Origin: Streptomyces aurantiogriseus
GTDB taxonomy: Bacteria > Actinomycetota > Actinomycetes > Streptomycetales > Streptomycetaceae
Direction: 5' to 3'
Length of the DNA stretch: 64,000 bases
NCBI RefSeq assembly: GCF_014649375.1
Contig: NZ_BMSX01000008.1
Location: 248,001-312,000 of the forward strand
Shown here in pieces: positions 16,597-26,098 of the stretch (its first letter is position 1; every line of letters begins with the position of its first letter). The position numbers and the translations under genes are program-made. Below the pieces are notes generated by a model, which ran no database searches, was not told where the DNA came from, and saw only the letters and a program-made list of their open reading frames with translations.

Positions 16597-17471
16597 GCGG
16601 GTTCGACTTCACCGACAAGGTCATGCTGGTGACCGGCGGCGCGGGCGGCATCGGCAGTGCGCTGTGCCGTCGCTTCGCCTCCGGTGGCGCCCGCTGCATC
16701 GTCGTCGACATCGACGGGGTCCGCGCCATGAAGGTGGCCGCGGACCTTCCGGGCGCCGGGCACACGGGCATCGGCTGCGACCTGATGGACCGCGCCCAGG
16801 TGGAGCGGTTGTTCGAGTCGGTCGCCGATGACCACGGTCGCCTCGACGTACTCGTCAACAACGTGGGCATGACCAGCGCGGAACGCTTCGACGTCCGCAG
16901 CGTCGAGAGCATCGAGCGGGAGATCACCCTCAACCTGACCTCACCGCTGGTCGCGACCCGGATCGCCATTCCTCTTCTCATGGCTTCCCGGGACGCCCGG
17001 GTGGTCACCACGGTCTCCCTCGGCGGGATCTTCCCGCTGGGCGAGACACCGATCTACACCGCTTCCAAGTTCGGGCTGCGTGGCGCGATGCTGGCCATCG
17101 GGCTCGACCTCAGGAGCAAGGGCATTCTGGCCGGGTCGGTACTGCCGTCGGCCACCGACACCCGGATGCTGCGCCAGGAGGCCGTGGACGGCGGAAACTC
17201 CCTGCAGTTCCAGGACCGGCCCCAGCAGCCCGCCGATGTCGTCGCGGCCGTGGTGAGTCTGCTGGACAAGCCCCGACTGGAGGCCTACCCCCGGCCCGGT
17301 GAGTCCCGTCTGGTGCGGTTCGCGATGCTCATGCCGAACCTGCTGCCCCGGGTCCTCCCGCTGTTCCGCAAGCGCGGTGACCGCGGCATGGCTCGCTATC
17401 TGGAGGAACTCCGCCGACGCGGACTGGCCCGCCGGACAGAGGGGCACTGGGAGCTGGTGGAGGAAGCATGA
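16593..17471 (+). CDS. Short-chain dehydrogenase/reductase (SDR)
   Basis: A 292-residue NAD(P)-dependent oxidoreductase with the Rossmann motif VTGGAGGIGSAL near residue 14, the NNVGMTS stretch (NNAG equivalent), catalytic Ser in VVTTVSLGGIFPLGE and the YTASK active site (YxxxK). A C-terminal extension ends near EELRRRGLARRTEG. It probably interconverts an alcohol and a carbonyl in the pathway encoded with its neighbours. ATG overlaps the preceding stop (ATGA), and its own stop overlaps the next start, indicating translational coupling. Confidence 0.9.
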   Translation: MSGFDFTDKVMLVTGGAGGIGSALCRRFASGGARCIVVDIDGVRAMKVAADLPGAGHTGIGCDLMDRAQVERLFESVADDHGRLDVLVNNVGMTSAERFDVRSVESIEREITLNLTSPLVATRIAIPLLMASRDARVVTTVSLGGIFPLGETPIYTASKFGLRGAMLAIGLDLRSKGILAGSVLPSATDTRMLRQEAVDGGNSLQFQDRPQQPADVVAAVVSLLDKPRLEAYPRPGESRLVRFAMLMPNLLPRVLPLFRKRGDRGMARYLEELRRRGLARRTEGHWELVEEA

Positions 17472-18880
17472 CCACGAACGAGATGCTGCGGGTCGTCAAC
17501 CCCGCCACCGGGGAGCCGATCACCACCCTGCCCGCCGCGAGCGCCGACGACGTCGCCAAGGCCGCCGAGCAGGCCCGGCAGGTCCACGACGCCGGGGTGT
17601 GGTCGCGGCTGCCGGTCCGGGAGCGCGGCGCGGTGCTGCTGCGGCTGGCCGACCTGATGAAACGCGACGCCGAGATCCTCGCTCGGCTGGACAGCGAGGA
17701 CGCGGGCAAGCCGATCACGGAGTGCCGTACGGGCGACGTACCGGGCGCGATCGAGTCGATCCGCTGGTTCGCCGAGGCGGCCGACAAGGTCTTCGGCCGG
17801 GTCGCGCCGAGCGGGCCCGACGGGCTGGGGCTCATGAGCCGCGAACCGGTCGGGGTCGTCGCGGCGATCCTGCCGTGGAACTACCCGCTGGCCATGACCG
17901 CATGGAAGGTCGGACCGGCCCTGGCCGCCGGCAACTGTCTGCTGGTCAAGCCCGCCGAGGCGACCCCGCGCTCGGCCCTGCACCTGGCCGCACTCGCCGC
18001 GGAGGCCGGCCTGCCCGACGGGGTGCTCACGGTGCTGCCCGGGTATGGCCAGGAGGCCGGGGCGGCCCTCGCCCGTAACCCGGTCGTGGGGGCGCTCTCC
18101 TTCACCGGGTCCACCGCGACCGGCCGCCGCATCCTCAAGGACGCCGCTGAGAGCAACTTCAAGCGCGTATCGCTGGAGATGGGCGGCAAGAGCCCTCAGG
18201 TGCTGATGGCCGACGCGCTCTCCTACGGCGACGAGCTCATCGGCAACATGATCGAGGCCGCGTTCCTGACCATGGGGCAGAACTGCACGGCCGGCTCCCG
18301 GGTTCTGGTTCACCGCAGCATCGCCGAGGAGGTCCTGGAGCGGTTCACGGCAGCGGCGAGAGAGCTCGTCATCGGCGATCCGGCCGACCCACGCACGCAG
18401 ATGGGGCCACTCATCAACCACACCGCCTTCGACCGGGTCGCGGGAGCCGTGCAGGCCGCCCGGGCCGGCGGAGCCCAGACCCACACCGCGGGACTGCCCC
18501 ACGGGCTGCCTCCGCGCGGCGCCTACTACCCGCCCACCGTGATCACCCGAGCCCCCGACGGCAGCGACGTCCTCACCCAGGAGTTGTTCGGTCCCGTCGT
18601 CACCGTCCAGACCTTCACCTCCGAGGACGAGGCGGTACGCAGGGCCAACGCCACCGAGTACGGTCTCGCCGCCTCGGTCTGGACCCGCGACCTCGACACC
18701 GCCCTGCGGCTGGCACGCGGCATCGAGGCCGGCGTGGTCTCCGTCAACGCCTACAGCGAGGGTGACATCACCACACCTTTCGGCGGCTGGAAACAGTCGG
18801 GGTTCGGTGGAGTGGAGAAGTCCACCGACGCCTTCGACCAGTGGACCCGGGAGAAGACCATCTGGATCCGCACCCGCTGA
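17468..18880 (+). CDS. NAD(P)-dependent aldehyde dehydrogenase
   Basis: A 470-residue enzyme of the ALDH superfamily, close to the betaine/gamma-aminobutyraldehyde type. Visible motifs are PWNYPLAMTAWKVGPALAAG (cofactor pocket Asn), LLVKPAEATPRSA (Lys), the catalytic Glu in LEMGGKSPQ and the catalytic Cys in MGQNCTAGSRVL, ending in the PFGGWKQSGFG motif. Length is usual. It oxidises an aldehyde to the acid, presumably the last step after the FMO and SDR. The 4-base overlap with the SDR places it in the same operon, which ends just before the convergent AraC gene. Confidence 0.92.
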   Translation: MTTNEMLRVVNPATGEPITTLPAASADDVAKAAEQARQVHDAGVWSRLPVRERGAVLLRLADLMKRDAEILARLDSEDAGKPITECRTGDVPGAIESIRWFAEAADKVFGRVAPSGPDGLGLMSREPVGVVAAILPWNYPLAMTAWKVGPALAAGNCLLVKPAEATPRSALHLAALAAEAGLPDGVLTVLPGYGQEAGAALARNPVVGALSFTGSTATGRRILKDAAESNFKRVSLEMGGKSPQVLMADALSYGDELIGNMIEAAFLTMGQNCTAGSRVLVHRSIAEEVLERFTAAARELVIGDPADPRTQMGPLINHTAFDRVAGAVQAARAGGAQTHTAGLPHGLPPRGAYYPPTVITRAPDGSDVLTQELFGPVVTVQTFTSEDEAVRRANATEYGLAASVWTRDLDTALRLARGIEAGVVSVNAYSEGDITTPFGGWKQSGFGGVEKSTDAFDQWTREKTIWIRTR

Positions 18881-18917
18881 CCCCAGCCGACAGCCGACAG
18901 GCGCGGTGGCCGACACG

Positions 18918-20000
18918 TCATTCCGTGTGCCCCGCCCCACGGACCATCCGCTCCCGCAGCTGGACCGGGGAGGTGCCGTGCCAGCGGCGTACCGCGCGGC
19001 GCAGCGCCCGTTCGTCGGAGAATCCCGCCCGGCGGGCGATGTCGCGCAGTGTCAGTTCCGGGCGGAGCAACAGCTGTTCGACGCGTTCCCGGCGCACTCC
19101 CTCGACGAGTGCCTCGTACGTCGTGCCGCAGTCGGCCAGCCGACGGCGCAGCGTCCGCTCGCTCGTCGCATGCCGCCGCGCCTGCTCGCCGAACGAAGGC
19201 ACCACCGGGAGGCTCTGTGCGACGGAGATCTCCAGCACCTCCAGCAGGTCCTGCTGGTCACGGCGGGAAGCCGTCTGCGCGTCGAGCGTCTCCAGCGTCG
19301 ACGTGTAGCTCACCGGATCCCGGCCGGGCATCCGGGTACGGGCCCACGCGGGGTCGATGACCATGCGGTTGGCGGGGGCGCCGAAGCGGACCGGACAGCG
19401 GAACAGGGCGCTGTACAGGTCGATTCGGCGCGGTGGCGGAAACGAGAACTCCACTTCCCTGGGCGCGAAGGCCGGGCCGACGGCCAGCCGGGACAGGGTG
19501 ACCACGGAGGCGAACGCCTCCTCGATCAGGAAGGTGGCCACGGCCGGGTCCATGGCGGGATCGGGAAGATCGGCGCGCAGCACGAAGGCGTCGTCCTCCT
19601 CTCCCACACCGGCCGACCACATCACCATCGCTCCGGACAGGTTCTGGTACTTCACCCCGGTCTTGATGGCGTGCTGAAGCGTGTCGTCGGCCATCAGGGC
19701 GAAGCCGAGCAGGCCCCACGCGGTCAGGTGCTGCGCCGCGCCGACCCTCAGCCCCAGGCGCTCGTCCCTGGTGAGCTCCAGCGCACGGCGGATCACCGCG
19801 CTGCCCTGCCGGTACGACACACGCAGCGCGGCGGAGCGCATGACCGTCTCGTCCAGTCCCATCTGCTTCAGCAGGGGCCGCAGATCGACGCCGCGCTCGT
19901 CGGCGACCACGACGAGATAGCGCAGGATGTTCGGCTGGATCGTCGCCGACGTGCTGCGGCTGGTCCCGGGAGGGTCTGCCGGGCCGGGGGCAAGGGACAT
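18918..20000 (-). CDS. AraC family regulator with Arabinose_bd-type N-terminus (VirS/OruR-like)
   Basis: A 360-residue transcription factor. The N-terminal 200 residues match the effector domain of the VirS/OruR group (RYLVVVADERGVDLRPLLKQ, HLTAWGLLGFALMADDTLQ). The C-terminal AraC double HTH is ELTLRDIARRAGFSDERALR and AVRRWHGTSPVQLRERM. ATG 20000 has AAGGTGAG upstream; starting at 20027 would add nine residues. The gene converges on the FMO-SDR-ALDH operon, as virS neighbours mymA in mycobacteria, so control of that operon is the natural inference, though here the orientation is tail to tail rather than divergent. Confidence 0.87.
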   Translation of the reverse strand: MSLAPGPADPPGTSRSTSATIQPNILRYLVVVADERGVDLRPLLKQMGLDETVMRSAALRVSYRQGSAVIRRALELTRDERLGLRVGAAQHLTAWGLLGFALMADDTLQHAIKTGVKYQNLSGAMVMWSAGVGEEDDAFVLRADLPDPAMDPAVATFLIEEAFASVVTLSRLAVGPAFAPREVEFSFPPPRRIDLYSALFRCPVRFGAPANRMVIDPAWARTRMPGRDPVSYTSTLETLDAQTASRRDQQDLLEVLEISVAQSLPVVPSFGEQARRHATSERTLRRRLADCGTTYEALVEGVRRERVEQLLLRPELTLRDIARRAGFSDERALRRAVRRWHGTSPVQLRERMVRGAGHTE

Positions 20001-20629
20001 TGCACTCACCTTCTCCTCGGCGACCACCGTAGGCAGCCGGCATCACCGGTCGCGCGCTCTGGCCCCCGAAGTCCCCTGTACGGCCCCTGGCGTCCTGTGC
20101 CGGGCACCCGGTCTCCAAGAGGGGCGCCCGCAGGGGCGTCGCGTTCGCCGAGCAAGGGGTGTCCGTCGCCGCCGTGTACACGACCGTCCCCCTCGCCCTG
20201 ATCAGATCTCGCCGCCCCCGGGCGCGCACATCCTCTCCGCCGGGAGCACCGAACGGCAGACAACTCTCGTCGTGCCGCGGCGACGCCCCGGTCGAAGACC
20301 CCGTCCGGACCACCGATCCGCTTCCATCATCCTGGTCCTCATGAGGCGACTCAGGGCCACGACCTCGCTTTCTCGTCATCCATCGGCTTACCAGCACCCG
20401 ACATGCCCGACTACGTCGGCGGGGCGGTCGTACCCCTGGCTCCGGCTTGTCACCGCTCTCTGGGGTGCGTACGGGAGCGCCGCCCCGCTGGCCGACACGC
20501 GTCCCAGGGCAGGCTCGGCACGCGGTCGACGGAAGCCGCCCTCGACGTCCGCGAGGCCGAGCACATCTCCCCGCCGGTCAGCGCCTACACGGACGACCTC
20601 CCTGCCGGCCCTCCTGGGGCGCCCGGGCC
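20001..20629. other. Intergenic region with no supportable gene
   Basis: About 630 bases between the AraC start and the end of the response-regulator gene. Open frames on both strands are short, lack good ribosome sites and show no family resemblance. The right half must contain the 3' end of the 20630-24728 operon transcript; no strong hairpin was seen. The left half should hold the AraC promoter. Confidence 0.5.
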
Positions 20630-21277
20630 TCAGGAGCGCGCGAGGAGTCCGCGTTCCAGGGCGACGACTACGGCGCGAGTGCGGTCGCTGACGTCGAGTT
20701 TCGCGAAGACCCGCAGAAGGTGCGTCTTCACCGTGGCCTCGCCGATGACCAGGCGGCGGCCGATCTCGGCGTTGGACAGGCCGTCGGCGACCGCGTTCAG
20801 CACGTCCCGCTCGCGGGCGGTGAGCACGACCGGCTCGGGGCGGCGCATCCGGGCCACGAGGCGCTCCGCGACCTTGGGCGCGAGGACCGTCTCACCGCGC
20901 GCCGCCGAGCGGATGGCGTCGGCGAGCTGCTCGCGGGTGGTGTCCTTGAGGAGGTAGCCGACGGCGCCGGCCTCCACGGCTCGTTCGATCTCGACGTCCG
21001 TGTCGTACGTGGTGAGGATCAGCACCCGGGTGGTCACCGGCAGGGCGACGATCTCGGTGGTGGCGGCCACGCCGTCGAGCACCGGCATGCGCAGGTCGAG
21101 GAGGGCCACATCGGGGGCGAGCCGCTCGACGAGGGCGACGCCCTCGCGGCCGTCGCTCGCCTCGCCGACGATCTCTATCGTGGGCTCGTCGGTCAGCAGG
21201 GCGATGACTCCGGCGCGCATCACGGCGTGGTCGTCGACCACGACCACGCGGATCCGGTCGTACGCGGTGTCGGTCAT
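20630..21277 (-). CDS. Two-component response regulator, NarL/LuxR family
   Basis: A 215-residue regulator. The receiver has the acidic pair in RVVVVDDHAVMRAGV, the phosphoacceptor Asp in VALLDLRMP near residue 58 and the KD motif GYLLKDTT. The LuxR HTH is LTARERDVLNAVADG, SNAEIGRRLVIGEATVKTHL. It starts two bases after the stop codon of the sensor kinase gene and is the third gene of an MMPL-kinase-regulator operon. The perfect palindrome at 24776-24799, upstream of the operon, is a plausible binding site. Confidence 0.92.
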   Translation of the reverse strand: MTDTAYDRIRVVVVDDHAVMRAGVIALLTDEPTIEIVGEASDGREGVALVERLAPDVALLDLRMPVLDGVAATTEIVALPVTTRVLILTTYDTDVEIERAVEAGAVGYLLKDTTREQLADAIRSAARGETVLAPKVAERLVARMRRPEPVVLTARERDVLNAVADGLSNAEIGRRLVIGEATVKTHLLRVFAKLDVSDRTRAVVVALERGLLARS

Positions 21278-21279
21278 GG

Positions 21280-22464
21280 TCAGTCCTGACTGTGCGTGGG
21301 AAGGCTGGCGAGGACACGGGTGCCGTCCCCGAGGGAGCTGGTGACGGCGAGTGCGCCGTCGAGTTCGGCCAGCCGTCGGCGCATGCCGTCGAGGCCGAAA
21401 CCACGGGACTCCTCGACGACGAAGCCGCGGCCGTCGTCGGTGATCTCCAGCTCGACAACGCCCGCGCGTTCGGTGAGGACGACGCCGACGGTGGAGGCAC
21501 CCGAGTGTTTGCGCACGTTGGCGAGGGACTCCTGTGTGCAGCGCAGCAGGGCGACGCGGGTGCGCTGGTCCAGGTCGATGTCGGGCAGTTCCGCGGTGAC
21601 GGTGAGGCCGGTGTCCTGGACGAAACGGTCCAGGGTTCTGCGCAGGGTGGTGGCCAGCGAGCCGGGTGCGACGCCGCTCTCGGGGGCGGAGCCGACGAGC
21701 ACCCGGGCCTCGGCCAGATTCTCGCGCGCGGTCTGCTCGATGGAGGTGAGCTGCTCGGCGCAGCGTTCGGGGTCGGTGACGGTGGCGGCGCGGGCGGCCT
21801 CCGCGAGCACCACGATGGAGGCGAAGCCCTGGGCGAGGGTGTCGTGGATCTCCCGGGCGAGCCGCTCGCGCTCCTCGGCCGCGCCCTGCCGCTGGTACGC
21901 GGCCGCCAGCTCCTCCTGAGTGATGGCCAGTTCGGCGGTCAGTTGCTCCTGCCGCTCGTTGCTCTGGCCGACGAAGCGGTGCACCCACAGCCCCAGGCCC
22001 ACCCCGGCGACGTAGGCGACGACGGTGAACACAGCGTTCCCCGTGAGGAATTGAGGGCTCCAGCCCTGGCCGAGCGTGCCTCCGAACACGGTGAGGGCCG
22101 CGGCGGCCCCACTGAGCGTGATCGCGTCCCGCGGGGCGCGGGTGAAGAGCCAGAAATGCGGCAGGGACACCACGTAGAAGGCGGCCCCGCCGTCCAGGAG
22201 GTAGGACGTCGCGCCCAGGACGAGGGCGAGGACGGCAAGGTAGGTACGGGGACGCAGGACGGGGTTGTCCGGTCGGGTGAGAACGACGGCGTGACACAGC
22301 GCGATCAGGGCGAGCAGGCCGAACATCCAGTACCTCCGGGCCGGCGACGCGTCGAGCACGGCGACGGCCGGGGGCAGCAGGCCGAACAGGACCCAGCCTG
22401 CCGAGTTCCAGCGACGGATACGGCCGACGGTGAGCCGGTCACCCGGCTGCTGCCACTGACTCAC
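21280..22464 (-). CDS. Sensor histidine kinase (HisKA_3 type)
   Basis: A 394-residue membrane kinase. About five or six hydrophobic helices fill residues 20-160, followed by a coiled linker and the phosphoacceptor motif ERLAREIHDTLAQGFASIV, with the His at about residue 215. The ATPase part shows NVRKHSGAS (N box) and DDGRGF (G1). GTG 22464 is chosen because it removes 42 non-conserved upstream residues. Short extracellular loops suggest the signal is sensed in or at the membrane, typical of cell-envelope stress kinases. Its gene lies between an MMPL exporter (50 bases upstream) and its regulator (2 bases downstream). Confidence 0.88.
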   Translation of the reverse strand: MSQWQQPGDRLTVGRIRRWNSAGWVLFGLLPPAVAVLDASPARRYWMFGLLALIALCHAVVLTRPDNPVLRPRTYLAVLALVLGATSYLLDGGAAFYVVSLPHFWLFTRAPRDAITLSGAAAALTVFGGTLGQGWSPQFLTGNAVFTVVAYVAGVGLGLWVHRFVGQSNERQEQLTAELAITQEELAAAYQRQGAAEERERLAREIHDTLAQGFASIVVLAEAARAATVTDPERCAEQLTSIEQTARENLAEARVLVGSAPESGVAPGSLATTLRRTLDRFVQDTGLTVTAELPDIDLDQRTRVALLRCTQESLANVRKHSGASTVGVVLTERAGVVELEITDDGRGFVVEESRGFGLDGMRRRLAELDGALAVTSSLGDGTRVLASLPTHSQD

Positions 22465-22514
22465 AGTGATTCGCCTCGCTCGTAAGGGAGTTGAGGTGCC
22501 GACGGTCGAGTCGA

Positions 22515-24728
22515 TCAGCCTACCGATTCCAGAGGGCGGGGGGCCTGTTCGGTGCTGCGGCGGGCACGGCGCACTCCGCGCGAGGGCCACCAGTTGGCCT
22601 CGCCGAGCAGGAGCATCATGGACGGCAGAACCAGCATGCGGATCACGAAGGCGTCCAGGAGGACGGCGACCGCGAGGCTGAAGCCGATCTGCTTCATCTC
22701 GATCAGGTGCAGGGCCGCGAAGCTGGCGAAGACCGTGACCATGACCACGGCGGCGCTGGTCACCACGCCCGCCGAGCTGCCGATGCCCTCGATCACGGCC
22801 TTGCGGGTCGGGACTCCGCGCAGAGCGGCCTCCCGGATCCGGCTGATCACGAAGACCTGGTAGTCCATCGACAGGCCGAACAGGATCACGAAGAGGAACA
22901 GCGGGACACGGGCGCCGATCGAACCGGTGGAGGTGAAGTCGACCAGGCCCTCCGCCCAGGTGTTCTGGAAGACCATGACGAGGATGCCGAGCGAGGCGGC
23001 GGCGGAGAGGAGGTTGAGGACGATGCCGACCAGGCCGAGGACCACGGAGCGGAACGCCCAGACGGTCATGGCGAAGGTGACCAGGAGCAGTGCCCCGAGG
23101 ATGAGCGGCAGCTTCTGTTCCTGGTGGGTCGGATAGTCGGCGTAGCGGGCGACGTCACCGGTCATCGCGAACTCGGCGCCCTGCACCTGGCCGACGGTCC
23201 GAGGGAGGTACGTGGCGCGGATGTCCTTGAGCGAGGACTGGGCCTCGTCGCTGCTGACGTGGTGCGGGATCTGCAGTTGGAGCATGCTGATGCGCTGGTC
23301 GGGCGACGTGGTCAGCTGGGAGGTACCGCTCAGACGCGGGTCGTCCTTGACGTCGGCGGCGAGTTCGCGCAGGGCGGCGGTCACCTCGGACGAACGGTCG
23401 GCGTCGGCGCGCACGACGACCTGGTGCATGGACTTCAGTTCCGGGTAGGCCGCGTTGAGTCGGTCGTAGACCTGCATGGCGACGATGGAGCGGGAGTGTG
23501 TCTCGCGGCCCATGTCGGTGAGCTTGAGGCCGAGGACCGGGGCGGCGAGGGCGAGCAGCGCGAGAACGGAGACGGTGAGCGCGGCGACGGGGTGCTTGGC
23601 GACGGGGCGCAGCACGGCGGCGGTCAGCCGGCCGGGGCCGGTCTTGTGCGTCTTCTGCTTCTTCGGTGCGAGCCCCCGGGCCGCCCGGCGCTCGGCACGG
23701 CGCTCGGCGCGCATGCCCAGCTTGGCGAGGATCGCGGGCAGCACGGTCAGGGAGCTGACGACGGCGACGAGAGTGACGACGATCGCGCCGGTGGCGATGG
23801 ACGAGAAGATGACGTCGTCGGCGAGGTAGAGGGTGGCACTGGAGACGGCGACGGCGAGACCGGAGACGACGACAGCCCGTCCGGATGTGGCGGCGGCGAG
23901 TTCGACGACGGCCTGCGGGCTCAGTTTGCCGTTGGCGCGGGCCCGTTCCTCACGTTCGCGCTTGAGGTAGAAGAGCGTGTAGTCGACGCCGACCGCGAGG
24001 CCGATGAGCAGGATGACGTTGGTGCCGATGCCGTTGTCGGGGAAGACGTGCGAGGCCACCATCGACAGGCCGACGGCCGCGGCGATCGAGGACAGGGCGA
24101 GCAGCAGCGGTACGAGGGCCATGGCCACGGAGCTGAAGACCAGCAGCAGGGTGATGAGGGTGACCGGCAGGGCGATCATCTCGGTGCGCGCGAGGTCGTC
24201 GCCGCGCAGTTTGTCGACGCCCTTGCTGATGGAAGGCGATCCGGTCTCCTCGATACGCAGCCCGGGGTTGGCCTTCTGTACGGCCTCGGTCTGCTCGATC
24301 AGCGGATCGACGTGCTTCTTGCCCTCCAGCTCCGGGGCCTTCATGGTGACGGTGACCCGCACCGCCGTGTTGTCCGCGCTGCGTACCGGGTCGGTGACGG
24401 AGAGCACCTCGGGCAGCTTGCCCATCCGGGCGGCGACGTCGGCGGCGGCCGAGTCGGCTGCGGCGATGTCGAGCTTGCCGGTGCCCGGCTTGGCGGTGAT
24501 CAGGACGTGTTCGACGGGGCGCTGCTGTAACCCGCCCTCCGCGGCGATCGCCTCGCCGCGTCCCGCCTCGCCGATGCGGAAGTCCTCGGTGGTCGCCGCG
24601 TTGGTGCCGACGGAGATGCCGATACCGAGGCACAGGACGACGAACACGAACCAGCCGACGATGCCCCGCCAGGGGTGGGCGGCGCTCCAACGAGCCATGC
24701 GTACGGGAAGATTCTTCATGGCATCCAT
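22515..24728 (-). CDS. MMPL/RND-family membrane transporter
   Basis: A 737-residue exporter with twelve predicted helices in two halves. Helix 1 is IVGWFVFVVLCLGIGISVG; the first-half motif is GLAVGVDYTLFYLKREREER and the second-half motif is GLSMDYQVFVISRIREAALR. The two large extracytoplasmic loops fall at about residues 40-190 and 400-520. ATG 24728 or the ATG three codons later could start it. It is the first gene of an operon with a kinase and regulator, so it is probably induced by, and relieves, the stress that the kinase senses. Confidence 0.88.
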   Translation of the reverse strand: MDAMKNLPVRMARWSAAHPWRGIVGWFVFVVLCLGIGISVGTNAATTEDFRIGEAGRGEAIAAEGGLQQRPVEHVLITAKPGTGKLDIAAADSAAADVAARMGKLPEVLSVTDPVRSADNTAVRVTVTMKAPELEGKKHVDPLIEQTEAVQKANPGLRIEETGSPSISKGVDKLRGDDLARTEMIALPVTLITLLLVFSSVAMALVPLLLALSSIAAAVGLSMVASHVFPDNGIGTNVILLIGLAVGVDYTLFYLKREREERARANGKLSPQAVVELAAATSGRAVVVSGLAVAVSSATLYLADDVIFSSIATGAIVVTLVAVVSSLTVLPAILAKLGMRAERRAERRAARGLAPKKQKTHKTGPGRLTAAVLRPVAKHPVAALTVSVLALLALAAPVLGLKLTDMGRETHSRSIVAMQVYDRLNAAYPELKSMHQVVVRADADRSSEVTAALRELAADVKDDPRLSGTSQLTTSPDQRISMLQLQIPHHVSSDEAQSSLKDIRATYLPRTVGQVQGAEFAMTGDVARYADYPTHQEQKLPLILGALLLVTFAMTVWAFRSVVLGLVGIVLNLLSAAASLGILVMVFQNTWAEGLVDFTSTGSIGARVPLFLFVILFGLSMDYQVFVISRIREAALRGVPTRKAVIEGIGSSAGVVTSAAVVMVTVFASFAALHLIEMKQIGFSLAVAVLLDAFVIRMLVLPSMMLLLGEANWWPSRGVRRARRSTEQAPRPLESVG

Positions 24729-24775
24729 GCTCTTGGCCGGGGGTGCGGTGCCGACAGCAGCGACCGGTTGAACTT

Positions 24776-24799
24776 GGGGTCCACCGACTGGTGGACCCC
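24776..24799. promoter_or_regulatory. Perfect 10-bp-arm palindrome upstream of the MMPL-kinase operon
   Basis: GGGGTCCACC-GACT-GGTGGACCCC, without mismatch, centred about 60 bases before the first start codon. The position and symmetry fit a dimeric regulator site, most simply for the NarL-family regulator of the same operon. It could alternatively act as a short terminator for upstream transcription. Confidence 0.6.
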
Positions 24800-24962
24800 G
24801 CCCGGCTCAGCGGAATCTGAGGGTGTGGACTTCAGGGGACAGGGCACTCGGCGCGCTCATACAGGGGCCTCGGTTTCGTATCGGAGCGACCTCGTCAAGG
24901 CCGCTTGGATGGTCGTGTGTTCCATCGCCCGCTCGGTTCTCCGCTACGGCTGTTGCTCGCTG

Positions 24963-25139
24963 TCACCGCCGCTTGCGCCGTGCCGACATCGGACCGATCA
25001 CTCCGATGATCGCGAGAGGGGCCGCGACGAGGGTGAGGACCGGTGCCCCGCCGATGAGGCCAACGGCGTTGCCGAGGGCCCCGATGAGGACCAGTGCCCT
25101 CCATCCGGCGAGGTTGCCGCCTGTCTGTTCCTGCGCCAT
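24963..25139 (-). CDS. Small two-helix membrane protein, function unknown
   Basis: A 58-residue protein beginning MAQEQTGGNLAGW with GGAGG six bases before the ATG. Two hydrophobic segments (LVLIGALGNAVGLIGG and LTLVAAPLAIIGVIG) are followed by a basic SARRKRR tail, a positive-inside end. Small proteins of this shape are common in Streptomyces but I do not recognise this one. It lies upstream of, and in the same direction as, the MMPL operon, 235 bases away. Confidence 0.55.
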   Translation of the reverse strand: MAQEQTGGNLAGWRALVLIGALGNAVGLIGGAPVLTLVAAPLAIIGVIGPMSARRKRR

Positions 25140-25404
25140 GGCGCTGCCTCCGTCTTGCCGGATCCGGTGGAGCGGCAACGTACTTCGCCGGCGACCCGTC
25201 CCTGCGCGCGCAGACCTCCCCAGGTGGCATCAGGGCAGGTCGGACCGGGCGGGAGAACGGTGCGGGAAGTCCCCGGACCGGGCCGGACCGGGGGCACGGA
25301 ACCGGTTCCCGCAATCCGGGCGTTCCGCCTAGCGCCGCATCAGGCAACGTTCGCCCCGTTCGTGCGGCGAGTCCTGCGTAGCTGAGGGGCTGTACCTTGG
25401 CGCC

Positions 25405-26091
25405 GTGGATTACCTGGTTGAACTTCGGCGTGAACTGGATGCGTTCGGCGCCATGCTGGATGGTGATTTGTCGGCCCCGGTCGAGCACTGCGGCGGTTGG
25501 AGGTTGGTGGATCTGGCCGTACACATGGGAGCGGGGAACCTGTGGGTCGTCGCGGCGGTGCGGGAGGGGCATGGCGATAGCTATGACGAGGGTGCCGCAC
25601 CCCGTGACCGGGCTGGTCTCAAGGCGTGGTATGCCAAGACGGCGGACGCGCTCGTGCAGGCCCTGTCGGTTGATCCCTCGACCGAGGCGTGGACGTTCTT
25701 CCCGCCGCACACGGTCGGGTTCTGGCGTCGGCGCCGCAGCCAGGAGACGCTGATCCACAGGTGGGACGCCGAGCACGCCCTCGGCTCGGCGACGCCGATG
25801 GATCCGGCGCTCGCCGCCGACGGTGTCGCCGAGGTCTTCGACACCATGGCGCCCCGCATGATCTCCAAGGGGGCCGCCACCTATCCCGAGCAGGGCGTGC
25901 GGATCACCGCCACCGACTCTGGCCGCTGCTGGACTTACGGGCCCGGCGAGCCGGTCGCTGAGGCTTCGGGCACTGCCGAGGACCTGCTGCTGATGTTGTG
26001 GGGGCGCAAGCCGCGGGATACCGGATCAGTGACCTGGGCTGGGGACCGTGAGGCGGGGTTGGGTGTGCTGGCCGGGCCGCTGGTCCCCTGA
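25405..26091 (+). CDS. Maleylpyruvate isomerase family mycothiol-dependent enzyme
   Basis: A 228-residue protein of the DinB/MDMPI superfamily. The N-terminal four-helix bundle contains CGGWRLVDLAVHMGAGNLWV with the metal-binding His and the WDAEHALG motif (second His) near residue 120. The C-terminal MDMPI domain follows. Members bind a divalent metal and use mycothiol as thiol cofactor for isomerisation or transfer; the substrate here is unknown. GTG 25405 is the family-like start. Single gene, running toward an IS630 remnant. Confidence 0.82.
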   Translation: MDYLVELRRELDAFGAMLDGDLSAPVEHCGGWRLVDLAVHMGAGNLWVVAAVREGHGDSYDEGAAPRDRAGLKAWYAKTADALVQALSVDPSTEAWTFFPPHTVGFWRRRRSQETLIHRWDAEHALGSATPMDPALAADGVAEVFDTMAPRMISKGAATYPEQGVRITATDSGRCWTYGPGEPVAEASGTAEDLLLMLWGRKPRDTGSVTWAGDREAGLGVLAGPLVP

Positions 26092-26098
26092 CGTGGGA

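Noticed and set aside
17396..18940. 514-codon minus-strand open frame
   Set aside because: Antisense to the aldehyde dehydrogenase, no motifs.
20001..20629. Short open frames between the AraC and response-regulator genes
   Set aside because: None has a good start, codon pattern or recognisable domain.
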